Below are positions 25,644-33,764 of a stretch of DNA of 64,000 bases, one piece after another. The position numbers and the translations under genes are program-made. Within the stretch, counting starts at the first letter, position 1. Every line of letters begins with the position of its first letter. The notes beneath the pieces were generated by a model. It saw nothing but the letters and a program-made list of their open reading frames with translations. It searched no databases and had not been told where the DNA came from. This DNA comes from UBA4744 sp963723165 (GTDB taxonomy: Bacteria; Actinomycetota; Acidimicrobiia; Spongiisociales; UBA4744), in NCBI GenBank assembly GCA_963723165.1, contig CAVRPP010000015.1, forward strand, positions 244,188 to 308,187, in the 5' to 3' direction.

Positions 25644-26366
25644 CTGGTCATTCTGCAGCCGTTCTATCTTCCCTACGGTGGGGTTTTTGAACTAGTCCGA
25701 CTCGCCGACATGTTCGTTTACTACGACGACGTCCAGTTCGTCCCGCAAAACTGGCAGGTTAGGAATCGCATCAAAGCCACCGATGGACCCCAGTGGTTGA
25801 CTGTCCCCGTTCAGCGAAGGCATGGCCAACTCATCAATGAAGCCAAGCTCGTAACCACCGCCAACTGGACCAGGAAGCATCGCACTGCGGTCGAGATGGC
25901 CTATTCCAAGGCACCTCACTCGGCCTTGCTGGCGCCGTTGTTCGAGCAGGTTTACCAGCGGGAATGGGAGAAGCTTGTTGACGTCAATATCACCGCATTC
26001 GAACTACTGGCCGATTTGCTCGGTGTTCGAGCCGAGTTTCGAAAGTCGTCTGACCTGTCGTTACCCGGCCGCGGGAGCGATCGGGTTCTGAACTACTGTC
26101 GGGAGCTTGGTGCGACCAGCTACCTTTCGGGTCCGTCGGCCCGGAACTATCTGAATGAAGCCAGCTTTGCCGAGGCGGGAATCGAGCTTGAGTATCACCG
26201 GTTCGACCCCCCCACGTACTCCCAGTTGCACGGGCCGTTCGTTCCCGGCATGTCGGTCATCGACCTCATTGCCAACGAGGGCCCGGCCGCATCTGAAATC
26301 CTCACAGGATGCGGATCAGCGATCGCCGCAAGACAGTGGCCCGATGACTCCGGCTCCAATGCCTGA
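25644..26366 (+). CDS. WbqC-like family protein, probably using a CTG start
   Basis: A WbqC-family protein of about 240 residues; the family occurs in O-antigen and capsule loci and its reaction is not well established. The family begins with a strand like VAILQPxYLP; here LVILQPFYLPYGGVFELV is encoded in frame upstream of the first standard codon (ATG 25710), leaving no ATG, GTG or TTG for it. CTG 25644, with AAGGAG 12 nt before it, is the best start. An alternative is ATG 25607 in another frame with a lost base between. Conserved FVYYDDVQF, WQVRNRIK and SYLSGPSARNYL are present. The stop lies 2 nt from the convergent aminotransferase stop. Confidence 0.75.
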   Translation: MVILQPFYLPYGGVFELVRLADMFVYYDDVQFVPQNWQVRNRIKATDGPQWLTVPVQRRHGQLINEAKLVTTANWTRKHRTAVEMAYSKAPHSALLAPLFEQVYQREWEKLVDVNITAFELLADLLGVRAEFRKSSDLSLPGRGSDRVLNYCRELGATSYLSGPSARNYLNEASFAEAGIELEYHRFDPPTYSQLHGPFVPGMSVIDLIANEGPAASEILTGCGSAIAARQWPDDSGSNA

Positions 26367-26368
26367 AT

Positions 26369-27557
26369 TCACGGGGTGAGCGCCCCGATGAATACGTCGA
26401 CAACCCGGTCGATGTCATGTGGAGTGAGTTCGTTGTAGAACGGCAGTCGCAGTAGTCGACCGCTGATGTCTTCCGTGATCGGACAGTCAGTCGGCGACGC
26501 TTTGAATCGAGAACCCCCCGGCGAGGTGTCAAGCGGGACGTAGTGGAAAGTAGATTGGACGTACCCGGCGCGCATCTGGCTAAGGGCCCGGTCCCGGGCG
26601 GCGCGGCCGGGAAGCAGGACGTAGAACATGTGGTATGCCTGCCCACGGTCGCTGGGTATGTTCGGTAGACGCAAGCCAAACTCATCAGCGAGCGGCGCCA
26701 AACGGGTTTGATAGCGATCGAATACGGCTCGGCGAGCTCGGAGTATCTTCTCCCGCTCCTCGAGCTGTCCCACGAGGTAGGCGGCCAGCGCATCCGATAG
26801 GCCGAACGATGAGCCTGTGTCGATCCATGAGTACTTGTCTACTTCCCCCATCATGAACGACCGGCGATTCGTGCCTTTGTCGAGGATGACGTGAGCGCGC
26901 TCGATGTCCTCCGGCTCATTGAGGACGAGGGCGCCCCCTTCGCCGCAGATGACGTTCTTGGTCTCGTGGAAACTTAATGTTGCAAACCGTCCAAAACTGC
27001 CGAGGGGAGATCCCCGATAAGTTCCGAACAGGCCGTGGGCGTTGTCCTCGATCAGGGCGACTTTGCTCCAGTCCGCCAGGACATCCTGGAGACCCTCGAG
27101 ATCACATCCGACGCCTGCGTAGTGGACCGCTACGACGGCCCTCACAGAGTCATCCATCAATTGGGCGACATGCTTTGGATCGATTCCCAGTGTGTTCGGC
27201 TCAATGTCGGCGAACAGGATCCGAGCCCCGGCCCGCGCGAAATGCCAGTGCCGTCGATACGAACGTAAATGAGGGGACGATCACGGTATCACCGGGTTGC
27301 AGGTCCAGCAGCAGAGCCGACATTTCGAGTGCATCCGTGCAGGATGTCGTGAGGAGGACGTCGGCCGCTTGGGTCGCCTCGCGCAGCATGTTGGTGGCAC
27401 GGGCCGAATAAGGACCGCCGGACGCGAGGTGGCCTCCGGTGATGGCCTGGGCGACATATTCCAACTCTCGACCTTCAAGTGAGGGTCGGTTGAAGGGGAT
27501 GGCCTCGACTGCCTTCGGTGCCGATGACTCCAACGATTCCTCAGGTTTGCTCACCAT
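26369..27557 (-). CDS. DegT/DnrJ/EryC1 sugar aminotransferase, interrupted by a frameshift
   Basis: A PLP enzyme that transaminates dTDP-4-keto-6-deoxyhexose, as WecE, DesI or VioA do. The N-terminal frame (27557 to 27201) carries IPFNRPSLEGREL, GGHLASGGPYS, TTSCTDALEMS and VPSFTFVSTALAF. The other frame, annotated from 27160 to 26369, continues DSVRAVVAVHYAGVGCDL, IEDNAHG, SFHETKNV (PLP Lys) and GEGGALV. The two join when one base near 27234-27240 is removed, giving ALAFARAGARILFADIEPN and 395 residues, the normal family length. Either a sequencing indel or a recent mutation. It fits between RfbB and the PglD-like acyltransferase in a 4-acetamido-4,6-dideoxyhexose pathway. Confidence 0.82.
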
Positions 27558-27599
27558 GGTTCTTCCGTTCTCGGTCGGGTCCTCAGAAACCTCACCCGC

Positions 27600-29186
27600 T
27601 CAACTTTTCGGCGTCGAAACGAATACGAGGGTGCTCTCGAACGTACCGACAGAGATTGTCCGCTCTTCAACTCGCCGGTTCGGGTCGGCCAGGGCTTGGT
27701 TCCACACTAACTTGACTACTTCACCGCCCAACCAATTCCAGTCGTGCAACATGACGAACGTATCGGGATAATCGGCTAGGTCGCCGGCTGAATAGGGCAG
27801 ATCGGTCTTGAGGTTGTGGCCGTCTTGCAGCCGTTGCGCGGCGTAGCCCATCTCCGGATAGCTGAGTCGGTAGTGGTCGGGGTGGGAATAGAAGGCAGGC
27901 TGGTCCGTGGCGGCCACGGTCAGAGCGTCGATGCCCATGCGCTGCAATTCGAGTAGGTCGACATATGCGCCGGACCGTTCGATGAGAGCGAAGTTCTCGT
28001 GGTCATTGTCGGCGTAAAAATCGCCGTTTCGATTAGCGATCGAGAAGGCGAGAATGACGGCCAATCCAACGAACGCAGCTGTCCGTGCCTGCATCCTGTG
28101 GGCAATGGTTGCCAGGCCCAACACGATGAAAGGGATCACCGCCGTGTAGTAGCGGGGAAGCACTGACAAGAATTTGCCGGTGAGTGGCAGGGCCACAAAG
28201 AAAAAGATCATGAAGGCCAACACAACCAGCGCGGCAGAAATCAGCACTGTTCGCGATGGGTCCATGTCCCGGGGCGAATGCGAGTCCCGCCGCAGATCGC
28301 TGCGAAGTGCAAGGACCGCACCGATGGCGAACAACAACAGCAGCAGCATCACATCGGGGATATGACGGAGGTACCAGCTCGTTTCCCAGCGGAATATCCC
28401 ATATGTGAAGGAGGGCTCAATCACCGCCTGATCGAATATGAAGAGGATGACCAGGATGGGAGGCGTTGCCAGCACTGCCATCGAACGAAGCTTCTTCCGC
28501 CAAGGTCGCTGCGTGAGAAGCACTGTGGCAACCAGGGCGCCGGCGAGAAATAGCCCCGATCCTTTGATCAGGACGGCGGTTGTCGCCAAGGCGGCAGCCA
28601 TCACCAGATGTCCTCGCTGTATGGCGAGCACCGCGTGAATCGCAGTCGCTAACAATGCGATTTCCAAATACATGAACCCGACCTGGGTGAAGACCACCGG
28701 GATCGCCAGCGCAGTCACCGTGGTGGCCAGGGCCAGCCTGTTTCCCATGGCGATCTCGCCAAGTCGGAAGAGGCCCGTGAAGGCCAGGGCCGCAATCAGG
28801 AATTGGGTAATGTGCAGAACGGGGAACAGGGCCGGGCCGGTACCGACCAGGGAGATGACGGCGGCCGTGAGCCAGGTGACCAATGAAGTGCTGTGGACAT
28901 TGGGACCCCCTTCGGCGTAGCCGGGTTGGTCGAGCAATGCGCCCAGGTCGAATCCGGTTTCGGCGAGCGTGATGGCAGCTGGGAAGACGCTCATGGAGCT
29001 GTCCCAGACAGGAGGTTGCGTCAGCGTCGACCACTTGAGCAGCAGGATCAGGGCGAACAAGGCGATGAACACTGCCAGATTCGACCGACCGAGTCGGCGA
29101 AGTTGGCGCGCTCGGGTCCCCGCCCGGACGCTTTGCTGTTCGGTTGGAGATTCAATCATGGTCGCCAATTCGGAAAGCAGAGGCAC
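27600..29186 (-). CDS. GT-C-fold membrane glycosyltransferase-like protein
   Basis: A 528-residue protein with about eleven membrane segments. The first outer loop carries WDSSMSVFPAAI with an acidic residue in the place expected for a GT39/GT83-like catalytic Asp, and a soluble C-terminal domain of about 130 residues follows the last span. Such proteins move sugars from polyprenyl-phosphate donors to wall or surface glycans. GTG 29186 gives the longest form; ATG 29159 is an alternative nine codons on, and neither has a clear ribosome binding site. It is likely to use the donor made by the GT2 enzyme. Function inferred from fold and location. Confidence 0.65.
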   Translation of the reverse strand: MPLLSELATMIESPTEQQSVRAGTRARQLRRLGRSNLAVFIALFALILLLKWSTLTQPPVWDSSMSVFPAAITLAETGFDLGALLDQPGYAEGGPNVHSTSLVTWLTAAVISLVGTGPALFPVLHITQFLIAALAFTGLFRLGEIAMGNRLALATTVTALAIPVVFTQVGFMYLEIALLATAIHAVLAIQRGHLVMAAALATTAVLIKGSGLFLAGALVATVLLTQRPWRKKLRSMAVLATPPILVILFIFDQAVIEPSFTYGIFRWETSWYLRHIPDVMLLLLLFAIGAVLALRSDLRRDSHSPRDMDPSRTVLISAALVVLAFMIFFFVALPLTGKFLSVLPRYYTAVIPFIVLGLATIAHRMQARTAAFVGLAVILAFSIANRNGDFYADNDHENFALIERSGAYVDLLELQRMGIDALTVAATDQPAFYSHPDHYRLSYPEMGYAAQRLQDGHNLKTDLPYSAGDLADYPDTFVMLHDWNWLGGEVVKLVWNQALADPNRRVEERTISVGTFESTLVFVSTPKS

Positions 29187-29351
29187 GGCACACTAGAACA
29201 TTGTCGGCATGGATCTGGGTGTCCTGCAGGCACTTGTGGGGCCGGTTCCTCGAACCCAGACCGGGCTCGGGTTAGTCTGACGTCGCCCCTGAAGGGTGTG
29301 TAGGAGAGAAGTACGTCTGGCCACCCGGTCGGATTTTGTTCAGAGGAACAC

Positions 29352-30461
29352 ATGGCACCCTCGACTCAGCCGGCGGAAAAAGCCTCAACGATTCCTATCT
29401 TCGTCGCCCTTCTGGGAGCGCTGGTCGGGGTCTTGGTCATTGTGTCAATGCTGTCTTCGATCGACTGGGACGCCTCAGCTTTGCTGAGGGTGGGCGAGGA
29501 CAACCCCGAAATCGTGTCCTATGTCGAGGACCGACTCGACCACGTCCGACCGGTTGCTCCCCTCGGTCACGATGGTAAGTACTACTTCATCCAGGCGCAC
29601 GATCCTCTCTTACTGGATCCGGGTGAACACGCAGCCCTGATCGACAGGCCGGTTTACCGGACCCAGCGCATGCTCTACCCGTTCCTAGCTTCGGCAGGGG
29701 GACTGCTCAACGGGTGGGCGGTGGTTTGGGGCCTTATCGTCGTGAATGTTCTCGCCATCACGCTGGGGACGTGGGCGACCTCACGGCTGGCGTTGTCGAT
29801 CGGAGCGAGCCCTTGGTTGGGCCTTGCTTTCGTACTCAATCCAGGAGTCATTTTCGAGTTGGTCATCGATGGCGCAGGCGCGCTGGGGTGGGCCTTGGCG
29901 GTGCTGGCGATGTTCCTTCTGGTCGAAGGCAAGTTCACCGGAGCCGTCGTGGCGGTCGCAGCGTCCGTCCTGGCCCGCGAGGCGATGATCCTGGTCGCTC
30001 TCGGGCTCGCAGCCGGGCTGTGGAACCGGGATCGAGGTCGCAGTGTGCTCTTGGTGGTCTGGCCCGCCGCAGGGACTTTGCTCTGGGCGTTGTGGATTCG
30101 TTTTCGTCTGGGTGTTCCGGTCCTAACCTCCGAATCGGAGGAAATCGGGTTGCCTTTTGTCGGGCTGTTTGAAGCGATCTCGCGCTGGTTTGACGATCCG
30201 GGCAGGAATCTGCTGTTTGGGTTCGTGGTGATTGCCCTGCTGATGGTTGCAGCCTCGCAGGGTTTTCGCCGGAGATCTCTTGTGTCGTACTCGACGCTCG
30301 GGTTCGTCGTGATGGCCTTCTTCTTGACCAGACAGGTTTGGCTGAACTATTTCGACATCACCAGAGCTGTGGCACCGGTGTTTACGACCTTCGTTCTGGT
30401 CATGTTCGCCGGGGGATCAGAACAAACTAAAGGAGGCCTTGCCGTTGCCGGCGATGGTTGA
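29352..30461 (+). CDS. GT-C-like membrane protein with GHDGKYY motif
   Basis: A 369-residue polytopic protein with one N-terminal span, an outer loop, and about eight further spans. The loop has PLGHDGKYYFIQAHDP followed by PVYRTQRMLYPFLA. The same arrangement (GHDG, aromatic, about 30 residues, YRxxRxL) recurs in the two proteins encoded at 36581-38760, so these three are paralogues. The motif resembles the substrate-binding loop of GT-C glycosyltransferases of unknown specificity. The ATG at 29352 is the first good start after the promoter region. Confidence 0.6.
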   Translation: MAPSTQPAEKASTIPIFVALLGALVGVLVIVSMLSSIDWDASALLRVGEDNPEIVSYVEDRLDHVRPVAPLGHDGKYYFIQAHDPLLLDPGEHAALIDRPVYRTQRMLYPFLASAGGLLNGWAVVWGLIVVNVLAITLGTWATSRLALSIGASPWLGLAFVLNPGVIFELVIDGAGALGWALAVLAMFLLVEGKFTGAVVAVAASVLAREAMILVALGLAAGLWNRDRGRSVLLVVWPAAGTLLWALWIRFRLGVPVLTSESEEIGLPFVGLFEAISRWFDDPGRNLLFGFVVIALLMVAASQGFRRRSLVSYSTLGFVVMAFFLTRQVWLNYFDITRAVAPVFTTFVLVMFAGGSEQTKGGLAVAGDG

Positions 30462-30608
30462 GACGGGACCTTGTTTTGACCGGCGGAACTCCCTCTAGGC
30501 CTTCCCCGATCCGGCCGAAGAGAAACTATGCACAACGTTCTGGCGGACCTGTCTTATTGCCGGGTCTGACACTGCGGCGGTGCAGTGTGTCAGGCGAAAC
30601 GGGATCAT

Positions 30609-32141
30609 ATGGAGCATCCAAAGGATCAAACAAGATCAGGCTTGGGCGTCTCCCTTCTATTGGTGGCGGCGTTCGCTCTGTTCTCTCCCTTGTCGCTGAT
30701 GGCCGTCAACGCTCCCCGCGACGCTCCCGCGTGGAAATTTCTGGTCGTCGGCCTAGGAGCCTTTCTCATGGGCGCGGTAGCCGTCCTGTTCCTCGGGCGA
30801 TGGCTGGGCAGGCAGCGGGCAGTCGGCGTGGTGTGCGGCCTGCTCTTTGGGTTCTTCTCGTGGAGCGCGCTGGTGGAGTTGGGTCGCGGCACTTTCTTCG
30901 GCATCGTCGTTGCGGTTGCAGTGATAGGCCTGCTCATATGGTCGGCATGGCGGTTCGGCAGGTCGCGCGGGCACCGAGTGGCCATGGCAGCCATGGGGAT
31001 AGGTCTGGTGGCCGCGCCCGTTCCAGCCTTGCTCGCCTGGTTCGCGTCCAAGCCGGTGGAGATCGTTGCCGGGATGCCGGCAGCCGGCGTGGTGACCGGT
31101 AAGGCACCGGATGTCTACTTCATCGTCCTTGACGGGTACGGCCGGTCCGATGTTCTGGAGGACGTCTACGGATTTGTAAACGATCAGTTCATAGCGGCGC
31201 TCGGACAGCGGGGTTTCCAGGTGCCGGAGCGCAGCTACGCAAATTACTCGTCCACCGCCAGCTCAGTATCGAGCACCCTGGCGATGGAGTATCTGGTCGA
31301 GCCGGGCACGACTCCGGACTATCGCTATGTCCAGGCGCTTCACGACGTCATCGGGGGAGCCAACCCGGTCGTGGGGACCTTGAAGGAATCCGGTTATCAC
31401 TACTCGCACATTGAGGGCGGATGGGACGGCGCTCGGTGCGGCTCCGCCGTCGACACCTGCTACCGGGCATCCTTCCTGGACGAAGCGATGTGGACCTTGA
31501 TTGGGCGAACCCCGATCGAACCGATTGCCGAGGGGTGGTTCGGACACGCGTTCGCGCTGAACGGTCTCCGCAGCCTCGACGACTTGATTGAGGAGGCCAC
31601 AACCGACCGGGATACACCCAGGTTTGTTCTTGGACATGTACTCCTGCCACATCCGCCGCTCACCCTTGATGCCACCTGTGCAGTGCGCCCGGAGCCGCAG
31701 CCGGGTGGACCGGCCGTCGGCGCCCGATTCCTCGCAGACACACCACAACTCGACGCGAGACGGGCGGGATACGTCGAACAAGTCGAATGTGTCAACGAGC
31801 GAATCCTCAGGTTCCTGGACGAATTGGACGAAGATGCTGTTGTGTTCATTACCGGAGACCATGGACCTGATTCGTTCGGGCAGATGAAACTTGCCCCGGG
31901 CGAATGGACCGAAGCCGACATCAAGGAGCGATTGTCGGTCTTCTCTGCGTATCGGCTGCCGTCGGGTTGTTCAACGGAGGTGACCGAGAATCAAGACCTC
32001 ATCAACGGCATGCGAAAGGTGCTCGGTTGTCTGATAGAAGCAGAGCTGCCTGCCCTTCCGGCTCACGCCTACATCTTCCCGCTGGCAGACGGTCCCACCA
32101 ACCCGACGACTGAAATCGATATAGCCATCCTTGGAGGTTGA
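30609..32141 (+). CDS. Membrane-anchored alkaline-phosphatase/sulfatase superfamily protein
   Basis: About 510 residues: four N-terminal membrane spans (roughly 10-150) and a large extracytoplasmic domain. The first metal site is DVYFIVLDGYGRSDVL and the second VFITGDHGPDSFG, with HPPL in between, as in the LtaS/sulfatase branch of the alkaline phosphatase superfamily. Such enzymes transfer or hydrolyse phospho- or sulfo-groups on envelope polymers. The Thr or Ser nucleophile cannot be named with confidence. ATG 30609 is preferred to GTG 30585 because it starts at a charged cytoplasmic segment just before the first span. It is followed by a 52-residue membrane protein and a methyltransferase in one apparent operon. 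Confidence 0.75.
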   Translation: MEHPKDQTRSGLGVSLLLVAAFALFSPLSLMAVNAPRDAPAWKFLVVGLGAFLMGAVAVLFLGRWLGRQRAVGVVCGLLFGFFSWSALVELGRGTFFGIVVAVAVIGLLIWSAWRFGRSRGHRVAMAAMGIGLVAAPVPALLAWFASKPVEIVAGMPAAGVVTGKAPDVYFIVLDGYGRSDVLEDVYGFVNDQFIAALGQRGFQVPERSYANYSSTASSVSSTLAMEYLVEPGTTPDYRYVQALHDVIGGANPVVGTLKESGYHYSHIEGGWDGARCGSAVDTCYRASFLDEAMWTLIGRTPIEPIAEGWFGHAFALNGLRSLDDLIEEATTDRDTPRFVLGHVLLPHPPLTLDATCAVRPEPQPGGPAVGARFLADTPQLDARRAGYVEQVECVNERILRFLDELDEDAVVFITGDHGPDSFGQMKLAPGEWTEADIKERLSVFSAYRLPSGCSTEVTENQDLINGMRKVLGCLIEAELPALPAHAYIFPLADGPTNPTTEIDIAILGG

Positions 32142-32148
32142 CCCACCA

Positions 32149-32307
32149 ATGCAACCGATACTCGCCTACATTGATCCGGGGGCAGGCAGTCTGCTCATCC
32201 AGCTCTTGATCGGCGGCCTCGCCGGTTTGGCCGCACTGGTCAAGTTCCGTTGGAACCGGATTCGAGCCACCTTCTCCAGGAAGCCCCAGGAGGAGACGAC
32301 CGGCTGA
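32149..32307 (+). CDS. Small membrane protein with YIDPGAGS motif
   Basis: A 52-residue protein beginning MQPILAYIDPGAGSLLIQLL, followed by one membrane helix and a basic tail ending KPQEETTG. YIDPGxGS small proteins are found beside alkaline-phosphatase-superfamily and glycan genes in many bacteria, but I know of no assigned function. It starts 7 nt after the phosphatase-like gene, with TTGGAGGTTG before it, and its TGA overlaps the ATG of the next gene (TGATG), so all three are probably translated together. It is too short for most gene callers. Confidence 0.8.
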   Translation: MQPILAYIDPGAGSLLIQLLIGGLAGLAALVKFRWNRIRATFSRKPQEETTG

Positions 32308-33689
32308 TGTCCGACATCGAGCCGGCATCGTTTCGTGATCCTGATGCCACCGTTTTCCTCGAGGAAGGCCGCGTCTTGCGTGGGCTCTCTGAGGCAGCAG
32401 CCAACAGTTACACAGCCGCCCGGGAGGCCGGCCTCATTGCCGACCTGGTTCAACGTGGCTGGTTGATCGACCATTGGGAAACGGCGCCGCCTGATTCGCC
32501 ACCGTCGGGTGTGCCGACCAACCTCGTTCTGGAAGCCCGCCGGGTGCCGGTGGTCGGCTACCCGTACGAGTGGAGCTTTTCCATGTTGCAGGACGCCGCA
32601 CTGCTGACGCTGGATATCACCGAGGCGTGTCTGCAAGCCGGTTTCCAGATGAAGGACGCCACCGCGTACAACGTTGTGTTCGACGGCAGCCGTCCTGTGA
32701 TGATCGATCTCACGTCCATCGAGCAGGGCTTCGACGGGGTCTGGACCGCCTACGGCCAGTTCTGCGACCACTTCTTGGCCCCGCTGCTGCTCGAAGCCCA
32801 CCTCGGCGTGCCGTTTCAGCCATATGTCCGTGGACGATTGGGCGGCCTGCCGGTCACCGAACTGGCCGGCATGTTTCCCGGGCTGCGCCGGTTCAGCCGC
32901 GGCGTGTTCTCCCACGTCTACTTGCGAAGCCGTATCGAAGGGCGGGCACGCTATCTTGCAACGGAAGACCGGGCCCGATTGCGCACGGGGGCCACCTTGC
33001 CGCTCGAGGCGGTGCTGGCTTCGATCCGCAAGATGCGTCGCTTGGTCGAATCGCTCGAATCACACTCAGCGAGTGTGTGGGCCGAATACGAGCTCGATCA
33101 TTCCTATCAGGACACCGAACGCTCCGCAAAAGAGCAATTCGTCGACTCGGTCGCCGGGGGGGTTTCAGCTGATATGGCCTGGGATGTTGGAGCCAATACG
33201 GGGGCGTTCTCCGAGATCCTCGCGAAGCACTTTGCCACCGTTGTAGCCATCGATAGTGACGCCGGGGCCGTCGACGGAATGTACCGTCGGCTTCGTGAAT
33301 CCGGGGGCGCTGGCATCGTTCCACTCGTCATGGATATGGCTGATCCTTCTCCGGATCGTGGTTGGCGGGGAACAGAACGCCGCTCGTTGTCTGCGAGAAC
33401 CGAGCCCGTTCTCGCAACCTGGCTGGCGATCATTCACCACATCTGCCTGGCCGGCGAGGTACCCGTGAGAGGGTTTCTCGATCTTGTGGCCGAAGTCTCG
33501 CCGCATGCAGTCGTCGAATTCGTCGGACCCGACGACCCCATGAGCCGCCGCCTGATGGCCACTCGCAAGACCGGTCGAGACGACTACACCCTGGAGTCGT
33601 TCCTCGAATCAGTTGCCTCAAGGTTCGTGATCGAAGCTTCCGCGACAGTTTCACCAACTCGAGAGCTGTTCCACCTGCGTCTGATCTGA
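32307..33689 (+). CDS. Two-domain protein: kinase-like N-terminus and SAM methyltransferase (NoeA-like)
   Basis: A 460-residue protein. The N-terminal ~260 residues contain KDATAYNVVFDG and PVMIDLTSIE, an arrangement like the catalytic-loop Asp/Asn and metal-binding Asp of small-molecule kinases; a His or Lys of the classical motif is missing, so activity is uncertain. The C-terminal domain is a class I methyltransferase with AWDVGANTGAFSEIL (near 291) and VVAIDSD. The layout resembles NoeA-type nodulation proteins and other glycan-locus enzymes. The start ATG overlaps the upstream stop. Substrate unknown; a surface glycan is likely. Confidence 0.7.
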   Translation: MSDIEPASFRDPDATVFLEEGRVLRGLSEAAANSYTAAREAGLIADLVQRGWLIDHWETAPPDSPPSGVPTNLVLEARRVPVVGYPYEWSFSMLQDAALLTLDITEACLQAGFQMKDATAYNVVFDGSRPVMIDLTSIEQGFDGVWTAYGQFCDHFLAPLLLEAHLGVPFQPYVRGRLGGLPVTELAGMFPGLRRFSRGVFSHVYLRSRIEGRARYLATEDRARLRTGATLPLEAVLASIRKMRRLVESLESHSASVWAEYELDHSYQDTERSAKEQFVDSVAGGVSADMAWDVGANTGAFSEILAKHFATVVAIDSDAGAVDGMYRRLRESGGAGIVPLVMDMADPSPDRGWRGTERRSLSARTEPVLATWLAIIHHICLAGEVPVRGFLDLVAEVSPHAVVEFVGPDDPMSRRLMATRKTGRDDYTLESFLESVASRFVIEASATVSPTRELFHLRLI

Positions 33690-33764
33690 GCAACGCCGCT
33701 TCCTCGGCGACTTGTTGTCACACCCCCCAACTACAATCGGCCGTCCGAGGTCTGAACGCATTTC

